DNA from: Microplitis mediator
Lineage: Eukaryota > Arthropoda > Insecta > Hymenoptera > Braconidae
NCBI RefSeq assembly: GCF_029852145.1
Contig: NC_079969.1
Coordinates: 5,146,001-5,210,000, forward strand
DNA: 64,000 nt
Direction: 5' to 3'
Position 1 is the stretch's first letter, and every line of letters starts with the position of its first letter. The notes beneath the pieces are model-generated. The model was not told the origin of the DNA, ran no database searches, and worked only from the letters and a program-made list of their open reading frames with translations. Made by a program: the position numbers and the translations under genes. Positions 50,081 to 63,205 of the stretch are shown piece by piece.

Positions 50081-53000
50081 TCACTTATCGGGCTTTTCAA
50101 TTCGTTTAAAAAGTAATAGTTTTTCAATATTTCTGAATGGACCTTCTATTACTAATGCAATAATTAAAGAGAAGAAGAAAGATAGAGTGACATCTGGTAT
50201 CAAATCCCAAATCTAAAAATTTTATTTTATTTGTTTTTAATAATTTTATACCATACTGTTCTAAATCAATGTTTTTTTTCCTACCATATTATGTATTGAG
50301 AAAGTTCGAGCATTTCTTCTGACGGCAATATCATAAGATTGATTTACATGGTGTACTAAATATGCTCCATAAGTTAATTTACTCATTGGCTGCGCCCATC
50401 TTGGTTGCAAAAATCTACGATGACCATCTAGTCAAATTAATATGACAAATTGTAACTTAACTTTACAAAATTGTTAATCAAATTACCCTATCAAAAAAAT
50501 CCATGGACGATTTCGATAATAATTGATACTTACCTAACCCTTCACCAATCGTTAATAAAACGATTAATGAAACGATAGCAAAGGCAAAGACAGGTCGACT
50601 TAAACTGGCGTAGAGCGCAGCTTCTAATGATGATGGATGTTCATTGGGATCATAATATTTCAAGCCCAAATTTTGAGATTTGATGCATACTATGATGGCA
50701 ATTATAAACAGTATATTTGACCATAGCTTAAAAAAAAGATATAATATACTTTTCAATAGATCGTTTTCTGCTTAATGTGAATTTACAATTGACTTACTTT
50801 CGATATTCTCCATAACGATAAACGACAATCGTAAATAACAGCGCCAGCGAGAACTCCAATAAAATAAGAAGCAAGACGTTCATGGGTTTTTATGTAATGA
50901 TTTACAAAATAAAAATCATCTCTAACCTCTTGCATGCTACGGAACGAGAATTAAGATTTTAATATTTAAAGACCTAGCCTTTATGGAAATGGTATATATT
51001 TTGAATATATAGTCGTCCCGATGAAAGCTTGGGATTTTTTCCCACCACAGTTTCTTCCCCCACCCTTTAAATGTTGGTTTGGCACATGCGCACATTTAAT
51101 GACGCATGCGCCAATTTTAATATTATGGTGGTGGGGGAAGAAACTGGTGGAAAAAAATCTCAAGCTTTCATCGAGACGACTATAGAAGAATATATTTTTG
51201 AATATATAGAAGAAATACAAAAATATATTATAAGGAATATAAAACTATATGATTAAAATAAATAGTATATCTATTTTACATATGTTTGGAATATATCTAA
51301 AAAGGCAAAAAGGATAATAAAATAAATATATTCTTTTTACATCTAAAATACATCAAATATATATATTAATTATATAGTTTTATATTCCTTGTATAATATT
51401 CTTTTATTTTTTCTGTATATCCCAAAATATATTTTTTTATATTCAAAATATATACTATTTCCATAGGAGAGATTACAACTCTTAAATAAAATAAACTCGT
51501 TATCATTAAAAGCAACTGACGGATACTTACTAAGGTAAACCTCTGAACATTGGTTGAATATTAAAGTAATATGTGATGCAAAATGGAACAATACATCCAA
51601 TAAAAATAATAGAAATTAGAAATAGATAACCAAATTTACGAGGCATTTTCCAGAATATATAAATTATGAACAAAGCCATAATATATAAGTGGTAGTCCAC
51701 GGAAAGATACCATGATTGAAACATGCACTAAGGAAAATCACAATGTAATTTTTTAAATTTATGTCGCAATATTTAATACCAATTTAATAATATTTCCATT
51801 CATCCATACATTACCATTTTGTCAGTATTAACATAATTGTTTATGTATAACATATTAGTCCACCAATTATTTGAGCAACTTTCGCTCTCTAATCCGATCC
51901 TTGAACCCCAGTAAGGTCCAGTTCCGAGATGAGGCAGTATTAATGCGACAAACATCATTAACAATAAATAAGATGGTGTTAATCTTGAAAAAAAAATTAT
52001 TTCGCATGTTTTTTTGATGAATATTAGAACATAACGAATTATTTTATTGTAATAAATATTCAAGGGCATAAATATTTACAATATATCGTCTACCAAATTT
52101 TGATAAAAAGATGTAGTTTCATTATGTGTAACAGTATTATTACTTTTGAACATGAAATTTGCTCTACAAAGTTCTTAAACTTAAATAAACAGTCAATAAG
52201 TAAGAAAGTTAATCCGTTTAATAGGAATCTAGATATTTGGGATCTGTGTAATAGACATTAGGGATGGAAATTTAAGATAAAGAATCGATTCTCGATTCCG
52301 ATTTTTTTTTATAAATTTTGATTCTCAGAATCGATTAATCAATTTAATCAATTTTAAGTAAGGAAAATTTTTTTTTTCAAGAAAATTAAAATTTCAGAAA
52401 TTTTTTTATCTCAAAAAATGAAACCAATAAAATGAGATTAAAAGTATAATAAAATGTAAATTTATGATAATATTAGAAATTTTATATTTTATTAAAACAG
52501 GAAAGTTTGACAATATTAATGTCATGATGACTAAACAATGACTAAACAATGACTAAACTGGTACAGACAAATATGACATACTAGTACAGCTACAGACTAT
52601 ATTCCGAAAATGAGTTGTATATTATTTAGATGCTATCTTCATGCGACAATGAAAAGGAAATCAACTATATATGTCATCAAAATATTTGTAAGATGATTGA
52701 TTAAAAATAAAAAAATTTAAGATAAGAAAACGACGCGAACACATAGAGGGCGCTAAATTTGAAATATTTTCGTAATAAAATATACAATTGCTTCACGCCA
52801 TTTTTCATTCAATAGGGTCGTTAGTTCGGCATTAAAAATAAATCATAGACTCGATCACTAAGAATCGATTCTGATTACTGGGAGTCAAGTCGAAATAATC
52901 GAGTTTTTTGACCACAAAATCGATTCTCGGGTAGAATCGGAATCGATTTTACCATCCCCAAGATATCCGCCCCCAAAACTACCTTAAATTAATTAGCTTC

Positions 53001-56000
53001 TCGACAACTAAGTGGCATCATTAACTCTACTTTTTTTTTGTTCAGAAAGCAAACTATATTTTAATAGATATATAATTCCTTACTGTTCATAAATTTCAAC
53101 ACAGATAGAAGGTCATTTTGCGGGTAACTTAAGCTAATACTTTCTTTTTTTAACAGAAGAGGATTGTAGATTCTCTCTACAAATTTGGTTTCAGAAATTT
53201 CAAGCTCATCGCAATCAAGATTATAGCGACTCCTTTGTTACCCGGGTAAAAAAAAATTATGTATGATTATATATAATTATATGGTATTTGTATTTAATTA
53301 TATTGGGCCATTTTTCACATATAATTATATTTAATTACATATAATTTTTTTTACCCAGGTACTTAATAATATATAACAAAATAAATGTTTATTTACCTGA
53401 GATACCGTATTAATATTGCCATCGAAAAATTAATTCTACCTTTTTTATCCAATTCTATCAATAAGTAATAAGCGAGTAATAAGCCACCAAATGCAAAAAA
53501 AGATTCAACAATTATCGGACCATTGTACAAGAGAATTGATATTGGCAATGTATATGTCTAAAGAAGAAAAAAAAAATAAATAAAATAAATAGATAGATTA
53601 TTCATATAAAAAATTTTGAAATGTAACACACAGAAGTCATTTATTTTTCAATTCATACAGTATTAATTTATGTTACTTACAAATTCCAAATAATTTGAAT
53701 TCATTGTTGGATTGTAGTAGTACTGCATTAATCTATGGCCGAAAATAACCATGATCATGAATATCGAGCGAAATAAATGAATACTATCAAGTCCTGGATG
53801 ATTGTACGAAATTTTTGAAATACTTTTGAAATTTCGACGGGCAGAAAAACAAAGAAATAAATCTGATAATATGGAATTATTATTTTCGTTCTCAACTTTC
53901 GTAGTAATATCATACCATGTACTTGCAAACATTAACAATGCTAGACTTAAAATGATGTAACTAAAAAAATAACAAAATCATTAAAAATTTCTATGTAATT
54001 TTTCTATAAATATAAATTATAGAGCTAAGGATTTTTTCTTCTACGATCGGTAAATTGGCGGGTTCATTTTAAATTTGAATCTTCTTTTGATCAAAAATTT
54101 TGTGTGACTGAAATTACCCTATGTCCATGTTACCCTAGTGTATGACTTGAAAAAAAAATAGAGGATCTGCTTTAGCCCAAGGAACATGCAAACCCCCCCC
54201 CCCTCCCACCCCAATTATTAGTAATTAATTTTACTAAAAACTCCACTAGCCGTAATATTAAAAATATAATAATAAAAAATATATATATACATATATACAT
54301 ATATATGTATATATGTACTAGAAATTGACATCATAAAAAAAATCCAGAGATTTTACCAATAAAATTTAGCGATGATCGAGAAGTTCGTCTTGTCATTTTG
54401 TGCTTGACAGTTTCCCTTCATTGTAATGTCAATAAAAATATTGTTCTCCTGTCCGATTTCTTTAAGCGGTTTTTTCAAAGCGCTATTAATATCTACAGCA
54501 CTACAAGAATCAGGTACACAGAGAGCTAATTCAAGTAAATATCTCTTTACACGACGAAAATCTCCTTTTTCCTGTATTAAAAATCTTAAATACTTATAAA
54601 CATGTCGTAGTAAAAAAGATTATATATAATTATTCATGGCCTTAAAAGAGATTTATGTCTAATGTAATATAATTATGGGAAACTATATACCTATAAAATT
54701 TTAAGTAATTTCATAGATATATAAATAATTTTTTTATAATAAATATAGACTTCGATGATAATTAGTTATATATTGCTACTATTCAATTTTATTAACGGCT
54801 TGGTTTTTCGTAATCAGACGATTGCATAAAAAATGATGTTTCCGACTTATTTTTAAATGTATGTAAATAAAAAAATATTTACTTTATTTTCATTGAATCG
54901 TAATAAATTGATACTATTATGATAAATCAAAAAAAAAAAAAAAAAAAATCTGAAAATAATCAATTATGTTTTGAATAAACATCAAGATTCACTGAGAATT
55001 ACTAAGATGGGTCGTCTAGTGGATAACGCGCGGGCTTCATAACTCAACGGTCGAGGGTTCGCGACCCATCACCGGTAAAATTTAAAAGTATTTTTCAATC
55101 AATGAACAATCACTACTATACGATGCCGACATAATAATACTAGTTAATGTCTATGTTTTTTTTTCCGTATTTCTAATTTATTTATAATTATATCAGGCCA
55201 TTTTTTATATACAGCAGGACCTCGTTATAAGACGCGTTATTAGACTCTTCCCCTCAATTTGTTAAAACTCACTCGGAACGCTTCCCCCACCAACAACTCA
55301 ATCAAAGTTTTGCGCCGAAACCTCGCTATAAGACTAACGACCGGTACGACTAAAACCGAAATAAAATGTACATACATAAAGATTGTAGATGAAATAAGTC
55401 ATTTTCATAAAGAATAGTTAAAATTTCGTGGTATCACATAATTAATTAACAGAAAAGAACGACAAAATTCTGTTTATTTATGATTATAAATAAAATAGAT
55501 TCACTGTATAAAAGAGTAGAGTTGAACCGAATACATAAAAAACGCCAAATGGCGATAGTCTTATAGCGAGGCTTGGGCGCAAACGCTGTTAAGCACAATA
55601 GTGGGGGTACCTTAATTCTAATAATTTTTTTCTCTACAGCGCCGAGCTAGTCTTATAACGAGGCTCTACTGTATAATCTTTTTTACTCGAGCAAATCAAG
55701 GATACATAAAATATTTAATTAATTGTATTATTTTATCAGCCTAAATTACGGTATATTATATTAAGAAGACTTTATAAACATTATTATTATGAAATAAAAA
55801 ATATTAAGATTTTAAGCAAATTACATAACATTACCTTGATAGTTTCCCACACCGAACCATTCATATCAAATTCTAGTGTATGTGGACCATTGCGCTGGTC
55901 GAATGTATTAATCTTATGATACTCGACCTTCACAATACAGTATCGTCCATTGATTTCTTCATTTTCAGCTTCAATGTCAAACTTGTGTCTTGGTATACTC

Positions 56001-57428
56001 GTTTTTAATTGATAACATCCATCAAAATTGCCGTAGTGTCTTGTATGACCAGTTATTATCCCATCGGGATATTTCGTCGACGAATCAAACACTAAACAAT
56101 TTTTTTATATTACACGTTTAAAATTATGTTATTGTTAATTAATAAATCGTCAAATTATAATTTAATTAATAATAAAAAAATACAAATTAAATTTAATAAA
56201 AATCTCTTGTGACAAAAAAATTAATGTCAAGTTCAAAAATCGATGGATATTCAAAAATACAGAATTTTGATTTTAGTCAATTTTTTTGTTTTTGATATAT
56301 ATAAGACTCAAAAATGAAATTTCAAAAATCGTTATTTGAAATTTTTTTATGAAAATTCGTATTTTGAAAATTACTAATTTATTTTAAGTGATAAAAAATT
56401 TCGCTTCTATTATTTGACTTGAAAAAAAAATTATATCATATATTGCGTATACTTTTGGTTATATATGTAATACTTGTATTCAAATAGAGTACATAAATTT
56501 TTTCACTTTAAGTTTGGGTCAATAATAATTATAAAAATATTTTTACAAAAAATATTTTTTTTTGTCTCTGAATTATTGCGTATAGTCAACGAGGTTACTA
56601 TATTTTGGTGAAAGGTTCTACCTTAAAATTAAGTACATTTTAACAATAACAGTGTAATAAAAATATTTCGTAAGATATATATATCATAAATACTATTCAA
56701 GTATTTATCGAAAAAATATAATCAAGGTTACTTTTAAATTAAATTAAATTTTGAAATATATATGTTACAAAATTATCTAATTATAAAATAGAGGACAAAA
56801 TTTTTGCCACTTTTTTAAAAAGTAAATTTAACTAAAATATTTTTGAATTATTTTTTACAAAAAAATTTTAGTTAAATTTACTTTTAAAAAAAGATCGTAA
56901 AATTTTTTTATCAATATCACTATTAATTTTTTTTTTGTAATTTTAATTTTCAAAATATAACAATTTTAAATATTTTTTTCTAAAAACTCATATTTATTTT
57001 ATTTAAAAATAATAATTTAATAAAAAAAATAAAAATAATTTACTTTGAACAGCCCACAGAGTTCCATTACGTAATTCCTCAAGATATCTTAGCGCATGTC
57101 TTTTACAATTTCCTTCTGGAATTGTCGGCGAACTTGCAAAAACTACTGGAAGTAATGGAATTTTTGAATACCACGAAATTTCAGAATTTCGAAAATTTGA
57201 ATCACTCTTAACATTATTCGTATCTTTTATTTTTTCTATCACAACACTCGTGTAACTTTTTCTATTCTTCTCAAAAGTTATATTATTTTTTATATTCAAA
57301 TTATTTTTGCAGTATGTTCGATTTAAAGACAAAGGTTTACAACATTGTTCACTTATCGAATAATTTAAATTACAAAACACCGATAGAAACATGCAATTGA
57401 AAGTAAGGATTATAATTTTATAATGCAT
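50081..57428 (-). CDS. NRF-6-like (nose resistant to fluoxetine) acyltransferase-3 membrane protein, 11 exons, 756 aa
   Basis: Exons (minus): 57,044-57,428; 55,835-56,091; 54,357-54,571; 53,681-53,960; 53,397-53,557; 51,815-51,983; 51,531-51,727; 50,798-50,936; 50,534-50,726; 50,285-50,427; 50,081-50,212. All frame-consistent. Residues 1-20 form a signal peptide; the extracellular NRF domain follows, with FDGCYQLK, CIVKV, CVPDSCS and GNCQAQND. The acyltransferase-3 part has about ten membrane helices. Family landmarks are LDSIHLFRSIFMIMVIFGHR, GPYWG, NNWWTNMLYINN, CMFQSWYLSVDYHLY and PMSKLTYGAYLVHH. NRF-6 relatives in nematodes and flies act in lipid or drug uptake across epithelia, and the enzyme reaction is not well defined. 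Exon 11 also contains a good donor (GATAA/GTGAGT) just before its stop, so an alternative 3' end is possible. Confidence 0.93.
52259..52960. mobile_element. hAT-like element in NRF-6-like intron 5
   Basis: Left end TAGGGATGGAAA and right end ACCATCCCCA are inverted; subterminal GAATCGATTCTCG words are inverted too. I find no clean 8-bp target duplication, so the exact borders are uncertain. Confidence 0.5.
53239..53361. mobile_element. Short MITE of the GGGCCATTTTT family
   Basis: Ends TACCCGGGTAAAAAAAAATT and complement of TACCTGGGTAAAAAAAATTA around ATATTGGGCCATTTTTCACA. Confidence 0.65.
55010..55080 (+). repeat. tRNA-like sequence, probable SINE head, in NRF-6-like intron 2
   Basis: TCTAGTGGATAACGCG (box A-like) and GGGTTCGCGACCC (box B) are spaced as in a tRNA, with a TTCATAA loop between. 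The GATGGGTC/GACCCATC words pair but do not give a standard cloverleaf. A working tRNA cannot be excluded without folding software. Confidence 0.45.
55212..55671. mobile_element. TA-flanked pogo-like MITE, 460 bp
   Basis: Ends CAGCAGGACCTCGTTATAAG and complement of CAGTAGAGCCTCGTTATAAG, with TA on both sides. TCTTATAGCGAGG words are inside. It lies in NRF-6-like intron 2. Confidence 0.8.
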
Positions 57429-58494
57429 TGCTATATTTATTTAATAGATTTGAAAAAAAAAAATATAAACAAATTCTATAATAGACTATCGAGATTCTAA
57501 AGAGCAGTTAATTTGTATTTGTCTTTTTCTTAATTCATACTGGCTTCTAACTTTTCGTTCCTTCAACTTAAATAGAAGAGCCAAGCGAAAGTATTTTCAA
57601 CCTTTGATCAAATATATTCAATCTTAAATTGTGATTCAATGATATTCTAATACGGATTCATTTTGTCGTCATTGATAACATCCATTTTATTTTATTATTA
57701 GTGCGTAAATATTGTACAATATTTACGCACTAATAATGCAAATATAAATAAAAATTTTTCATTCTAAATTAACTTTATTGTCTATGAGGTGAAATGGGCC
57801 ACTGATATAAACGATTATTCCTTCCGGCCGTAGATAAAACGAATAAAAATGAATGATTTCAAGAGAAAACGCTCGAAAATCTTGAAAATTTAATGATCAA
57901 TCATCATGCCGATGTTTGAAAACATGTGGAAAAATGAGCTTGAAGTTTTGCATAAGCGCGGCAATTCCACAGGAAAAAAATTTTCAAATATCTCATGATT
58001 TCATTCTTTTTGCGTAGCCTCCTTCAAACCCTGATTTCATCAATATTCGTAAAAAAATTGCAAAATAATTATATTTCATAAGAAAAATAAACAATTTCGA
58101 GTTTAATTAAAAAAGAGCTCTTCGAATTTGAAGACAAGATGTTTGCAAACATCTTGTCCTCGGATTTAAAGTGCTCCCGAGCTGGAGTATTGGCTTTCTT
58201 TCATAATTCTCTCGAGTCTAAAATGCCGCACTTTATTCTCCATTCTCTTTGTACTGCGGAGCAAAAATAATTTTTAATCTAATATATTTTTAGTTATTAA
58301 TTTTATAGTTTTCCGTGAAAAGGTCAAAGAATTACTCGAAAAATAAACTAATTATTCCTGCATGGAGAAAAATGTTGGCTTGAAACCTAACAATTTTTAT
58401 TGTGTTGTCGATCAAATTTGAAACAGGAAGTGAAGCATCCAAAGTTATTATGCTCTTATAAAAAAATATTATGCCGCATCACAATTATAATCCC
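57429..58494. other. Intergenic upstream of the NRF-6-like gene, with a 44-bp perfect palindrome
   Basis: No gene is seen. At 57,694-57,737 lies a perfect palindrome centred at 57,715/57,716 (ATTATTAGTGCGTAAATATTGT and its complement, no spacer; each arm is 22 bases, first 20 ATTATTAGTGCGTAAATATT). Confidence 0.6.
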
Positions 58495-58518
58495 TAGCGG
58501 ATCTGAACTACGATAATT

Positions 58519-59140
58519 TACCGAATTGGTCTGGGTTCGATTCCCAGTTCGGGCTATCGATATTTTTCTCAATTTATCTATTATAATAATAATAATATAT
58601 AATAATAATAATAAGTGATCTAATATTAATATTAGATCACTTATTAGTAATTTTAATCAATTTAAATTTAATCAATCAAAATCGTTGAAGTTAATCAGTG
58701 TGTTATAAAAATTAATAAAATTATTGAAAATATTGTTTTATGCTGCTCTAAAAATGGACTTAAATTAAATGCGTCAAAATTAATGCTATAATATTTGGTA
58801 GTACACATAAAATAAATAGTGATCTATACACGTCAATACATAAAATTGTAGTTGATAGTGTTAGTTGATATTATTATTATTATTAATAATAATAATTAAT
58901 AGCAGTTATTGTACTAAATTAAGATTAAAATTAATTATTTATAAATGTAAATTACTTAATAATGACAATGATGTATGATGCATGAAACTTAATAGCTATA
59001 CTATACAAAAATTGTAATTGAATGTATAAAGGATGGCCGCAAGGAGCCTAGACAAAATTTCTATCTATCTATCTATCTATAAATTGTCTTATTGAGAAGG
59101 TTTGCATGTTTAGGTTTCCACTATATTTAAATAGTAAAGC
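58519..59140 (+). mobile_element. SINE copy interrupted by a LINE relic
   Basis: 58,519-58,580 and 59,081-59,140 together match the uninterrupted SINE at 2,280-2,400 (CAATTTATCT | AAATTGTCTTATTGAGA). Between them is a 5'-truncated non-LTR element. A frame-shifted reverse-transcriptase remnant reads CCSKNGLKLNASK then NAIIFGSTHKINSDLYTS, typical of the end of that domain. A 3' tail GGATGGCCGCAAGGAGCCTA is followed by (TATC)n. Confidence 0.75.
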
Positions 59141-60143
59141 GCTTTCGCGCTTGAGGTGTGCAATTAGCTTGGCTCTACATCAACCATGTGTTAACCAGAC
59201 ATCGGAAAAGATGTTACTTCAAGAATATTCTTGTAGATCCTTTTTTTCAGACAATGGTAAGGTTTACCGATGCCTTTTTTATATTCGGTGTTCAAATTTA
59301 GTGGAAGAAACTAGAAATTTTAAACACACAAAACGTTTTGTTCCAACTCATCTCGTTCATTCTCATATATCCTATTTACAACGGAAGTTATAATTTTTAG
59401 TTTAGTCTTGCATTTTGTTCTTGGTCTTGCATTTTCGGTCTTGGTTTCAGTCTTGTTCTTATTCATTCGGTCTTGGTCTTGGTCTTGCTAGTGTTTTTAT
59501 GATCTTGGTCTTGGTCTTGCAAAAACGCAAAACCAAGACTAAGACAGATTTTGCTCATCAATACAGTAAATGGTCCAAGTTTCATACTTGAAAGTAGTAA
59601 ATTTCTTATTCACTGTTTCAAATATTAATTTTTTTTCTCCATATGGGAGTATGGAGCCCACATAGGAATCTAGGCTGGATTCTCATAAAGATTTTTTTGG
59701 TAGGGAAGTCTTGGTGAGCCCTTTCGATTGCCGCCAAAGTTTAAATCGGTCGATTCGTTCCAAAAATATCGTCGGAAAAAAAAGATTTACATGCACACAC
59801 GCGCGGATGCCTATTTAAAAATGGTCAGAACAGTTGCTAGGACTTCAAAATGTCGAGATCTGATGAAAACTCGATTTTCGAAAATTGAAACGAAACCGAT
59901 AACTTTCCTTTTTTTGAAAATTTTCAATTTTCATAGCGAAAAGTTAAAAATAAAGATAGTTTGTAAATGACTACTTAAAGTTTCGCTAATTAGAGTGAGG
60001 TGTGAATGCAAAATAAAAATGAAGGGTAATTTTTTATATTAATCTCATAATTTATTGGAACACGAGTTATTTAATTCATTCAAATTCAGCATACAAATAA
60101 TAAGAGTAAAAAAGTTCATTCAATAAAACTGAATTATACTAGA
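59141..60143. repeat. Intergenic; dispersed repeats
   Basis: GGTCTTGGTCTTG words (59,400-59,540) relate to the element in the intron of Asn-rich copy 4. About 59,710-59,930 is an inverted relative of the repeat at 5,940-6,440. The ORFs at 59,106 and 59,728 lie in repeats. Confidence 0.5.
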
Positions 60144-62268
60144 TTAATGACGTTTAGCCATTTTTCGTTCTAATTTTCTTTGTTTCTTTTCGTCAATTTC
60201 TGGCTCTTGAGGGGCTGAGAAGAACCAAGGAGCCAAAATAAGTGTCCACGCTAAATAAAATGCTCGTACTGGTGCCTAAAATGCAAAAAAATCTTATAAA
60301 ATAAATTGAAACTTTTATTTTACTTTAAGAATTAAAATAATTACCAATAACCACAGTAACCAGAAGTAGTCAGAAATAAGTGACAATGTTTGGCATCCAG
60401 CAGTTAAAATAACTAAGTCAATCACGTGTCTAAAAATAGAATAATCATCAGTTATTGATTATAAGTATGAAAAATAAATCTTTCGATGTTTAAAACTTAC
60501 TCAGCAATTCCGCCTTTTAAATTGAGATCAGACCCTGGATCAGATAATTGATTTTGATTGTACTTGGGCTTGGCCATGAAAGCCATAAATTGATAACTTG
60601 CTACGTAAATCAGTCCAGAAAATATTGTTAGAGTCTAAAATAAAATAAAAATGAAGTTGTCATCTATCCATTATTTCAATGGACGTAGATAAGCATTAAC
60701 GTGTAAATCCAAAAAAACACTTTTTAAGATTTTTGTACCAAGTGAATTCTCACTTTGTGACAGAGGATGAAAAAAAATGATTTTAGAATAGAAAAGTTGG
60801 CTGTCTGAGTCGTAGGTGAGGTCTGACATCACCCGCAGTTGAAAATTACGTTTCTTTCTGTGTCCCTATCAATAAAATTCATATGGGAATCCATCCTAGA
60901 TTTTTATGTGGGTTCCCACATGGCATTTTCGGATGGATTCCCATATAGTTTCCTATAGGAATCCAGCATAGATCCCGATATAGATTCTCACATGGGTTCC
61001 TATGGGAATGCACACCATACCGACTCCATATAGGAGTCTAGTATGGATTCCCATGTGGATTTTTACCTCGATTTCCCATGGGAATTTGCCCCATATCAAA
61101 TTCCATATGGGAATCTTGTACAGATTAAAAATTAGGAAAATTAACAGAAAGCGTCGTTATTGATACGAATACCATAAAAAGCGTATGTGTGATAAATTTT
61201 TCTGTAGTAGAATACTGGTATAAAAAGCATCAATTAATCAATTTATTGTTAAAAAATATTCTGCCAAAGGAAAATTAATCTGTTCTTTTATTCATACCCG
61301 CACTGAAAAAGTACATATCCGTATATACTCGGGCAAATCTGAATATATGCCGCATATATGAGACATATATTCAATTTCGCCCGTATATATATACCTTTTT
61401 CGTACGGGTATACTTGAATCAATAGAAATTAGACATCAGAATCCAGATATCCGTAATTCTGTAGAAATTAATTTCATAGAAAACCAGATTCCCATATGAA
61501 TTTCCCACAAAGAAACCCATATCCAAGTCCCTATATAGGAATCCAGGCACCCACAGTTTTCTATTTGGATTTCCCATATGAAAATCCAAATACCCATAGT
61601 TTCCTACATGAATTCTTATATAAATCCATACACTCCTATATTAATTCCTATAGATTCTTACATAAATCCATACTTTTCTACATGAATTTCTATGGGTTCC
61701 CATGCAATCCCTCATGGATTTTTTTATGGGAAATTTTATTAAAAAAAAAAAAAAAAAAACTTTGAAAGCAGTTCGTTGAAAATGACGTCTATGTTATTGA
61801 ATACGTTATTGCTTATCTATTTACGTCCAATTAAAAAAACCAGCTGTCATGTGAAAGTCATAATGACAGAAAATTTTTCTATACCATTAGTTTTATTAAA
61901 AAATCTTAAAATAAAAAAAAATCTACTTGTACATCACTAATTACAGCTTGTAATCATAAATTTAAAATACTTACTATTGTTAGTGTTCTAAATTCAAAAA
62001 AGACCATCATTATTGTTAAATAGAGAGCCGTAGCTCCAAAGGCCATATTTCTATAAAAACTTAAAGTTGATACATTTTCTTCGGCTATTTGTTTAGCTCC
62101 TTTTGTTGCAGTTTTTGTACTTTTCACTGGTGGCTTTAAAAAAATAATTAATTTTTCAAAATTAAATTTATACTTAATAACTTAAATAATTTAATTTAAA
62201 AAAAAAAGAAAAAAAAATTCTAATTATAAATAATTTATTACTATAAAAATTGTTTAACTTACAGCCAT
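60144..62268 (-). CDS. TMEM208: TMEM208 homologue, five exons, 171 aa
   Basis: Exons (minus): 62,263-62,268 (only Met-Ala); 61,975-62,133; 60,501-60,634; 60,345-60,429; 60,144-60,275. All GT-AG and in frame. The protein starts MAPPVKSTKTATKGAKQIAE, has a first helix pair (FGATALYLTIMMVFFEF; IFSGLIYVASYQFMAFMA), then the conserved DPGSDLNLKGGIAEHVIDLV stretch, a second pair (ILTAGCQTLSLISDYFWLLW; RAFYLAWTLILAPWFF) and a basic, charged tail ending KRKMAKRH-like. Length matches the human protein (173). TMEM208 (SND2 in yeast) is an endoplasmic-reticulum membrane protein of the SND route, which helps insert tail-anchored and other membrane proteins. The two-codon first exon is easy for gene finders to miss. 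Confidence 0.95.
60880..61740. repeat. TMEM208 intron 2 filled with CCCATATGG-word repeats
   Basis: CATATGGGAATCC / GGATTCCCATATG words recur in both orientations at 60,880-61,130 and 61,480-61,740. Between them, about 61,295-61,410, is an element with CGGGCAAATCTGAATATATG, related to the palindrome at 29,848. The ORF at 61,496-61,765 is part of this. Confidence 0.55.
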
Positions 62269-62845
62269 TTTAGGTTAAATGAGGATGGATGACAATTAAT
62301 GTTATGATAAACAGCAAAAAAAAATATTAAAAAATCATTTCGTATTTAATTTAAATAATATTTTATACACGTGGCTGATTATTACGATTCATTATCTACT
62401 TTTACCGCCAGTCATTAATTGTCACTTTTTTTTTTTTTTTTTCGATCTTTATTTTCGGAGACCGAGACACGTCTGTCTAAATCACTGACATCGTGGTAAT
62501 TTTATTTATCATCGAATGATTTCAGTTACTTATCCTTTTTCCCAGTAGATGACGCCTACGTATAACTTTGGTCTTTTGGTCATCATGTCGGTACATTACA
62601 ACCTGGTTATAAATTACTATTAGGGGCTATAGTATAAAAATTTTTTAGAAATGGTTTTCCCCTTCTATTATATTTTGTTAGGCGATCACTCGGTTTTCTG
62701 CAAATGTGTGCGTCGTGTTTGTGTTTGTACCCGCAGTTCTTTAATAAGTTAGTTAACGTTTGTCTTTTATCTAAAGTCCTCCCAGAGAGTAAGTCGTCGT
62801 CGGGAATTGTCGGAAATTTTCGATTTGTAATAATCATGTGTTTTT
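62269..62845. other. 5' flank of TMEM208
   Basis: It contains GATAAATAAAATTACCACGA (complement) and other AT-rich sequence. The 83-codon minus-strand ORF at 62,607-62,858 has basic composition but no signal that would support it as a gene. Confidence 0.35.
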
Positions 62846-63205
62846 TCCCGCGGATCAATTGGCCTTAAATCGTTTCTACATCATCCGTGGGCGCGAAAAT
62901 AAGTAAAATAAATGCAATTCGTGGTCAAAAAAAATTTTTACGATGCCCTAGTTGAGATACAGCATCTCAAAGCAGCTCACAACACAAAAGTGGTCCTTTG
63001 AAGGGTCGATTTATTACCAAATTTTTTTTCGGGGATCAATTGGCCTTAGATCGTTTCTACTTCATCCACGGACCCGAAAATAAGTAAAATAAATTCAATT
63101 CGTGGTCAAAAAAAATTTTTAGGTGACCCAAGATGAGACAGGATGTCACAACACAGAAGTATCCCTCTGAGGGATCGACCCACTACTTGAGTGGATTCTA
63201 TGGGA
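62846..63205. repeat. Tandem duplication, period 181 bp
   Basis: GGATCAATTGGCCTTA at 62,852 and 63,033 starts two units. Both contain ATAAGTAAAATAAATNCAATTCGTGG-type sequence (12-20 base identical stretches) and a GATGAGACA/GTTGAGATACA segment. Units are roughly 80% identical by eye. Confidence 0.65.

Noticed and set aside
62607..62858. 83-residue basic ORF on the minus strand
   Set aside because: It overlaps the start of the 181-bp duplicated repeat, with no recognisable domain; kept only as a note.
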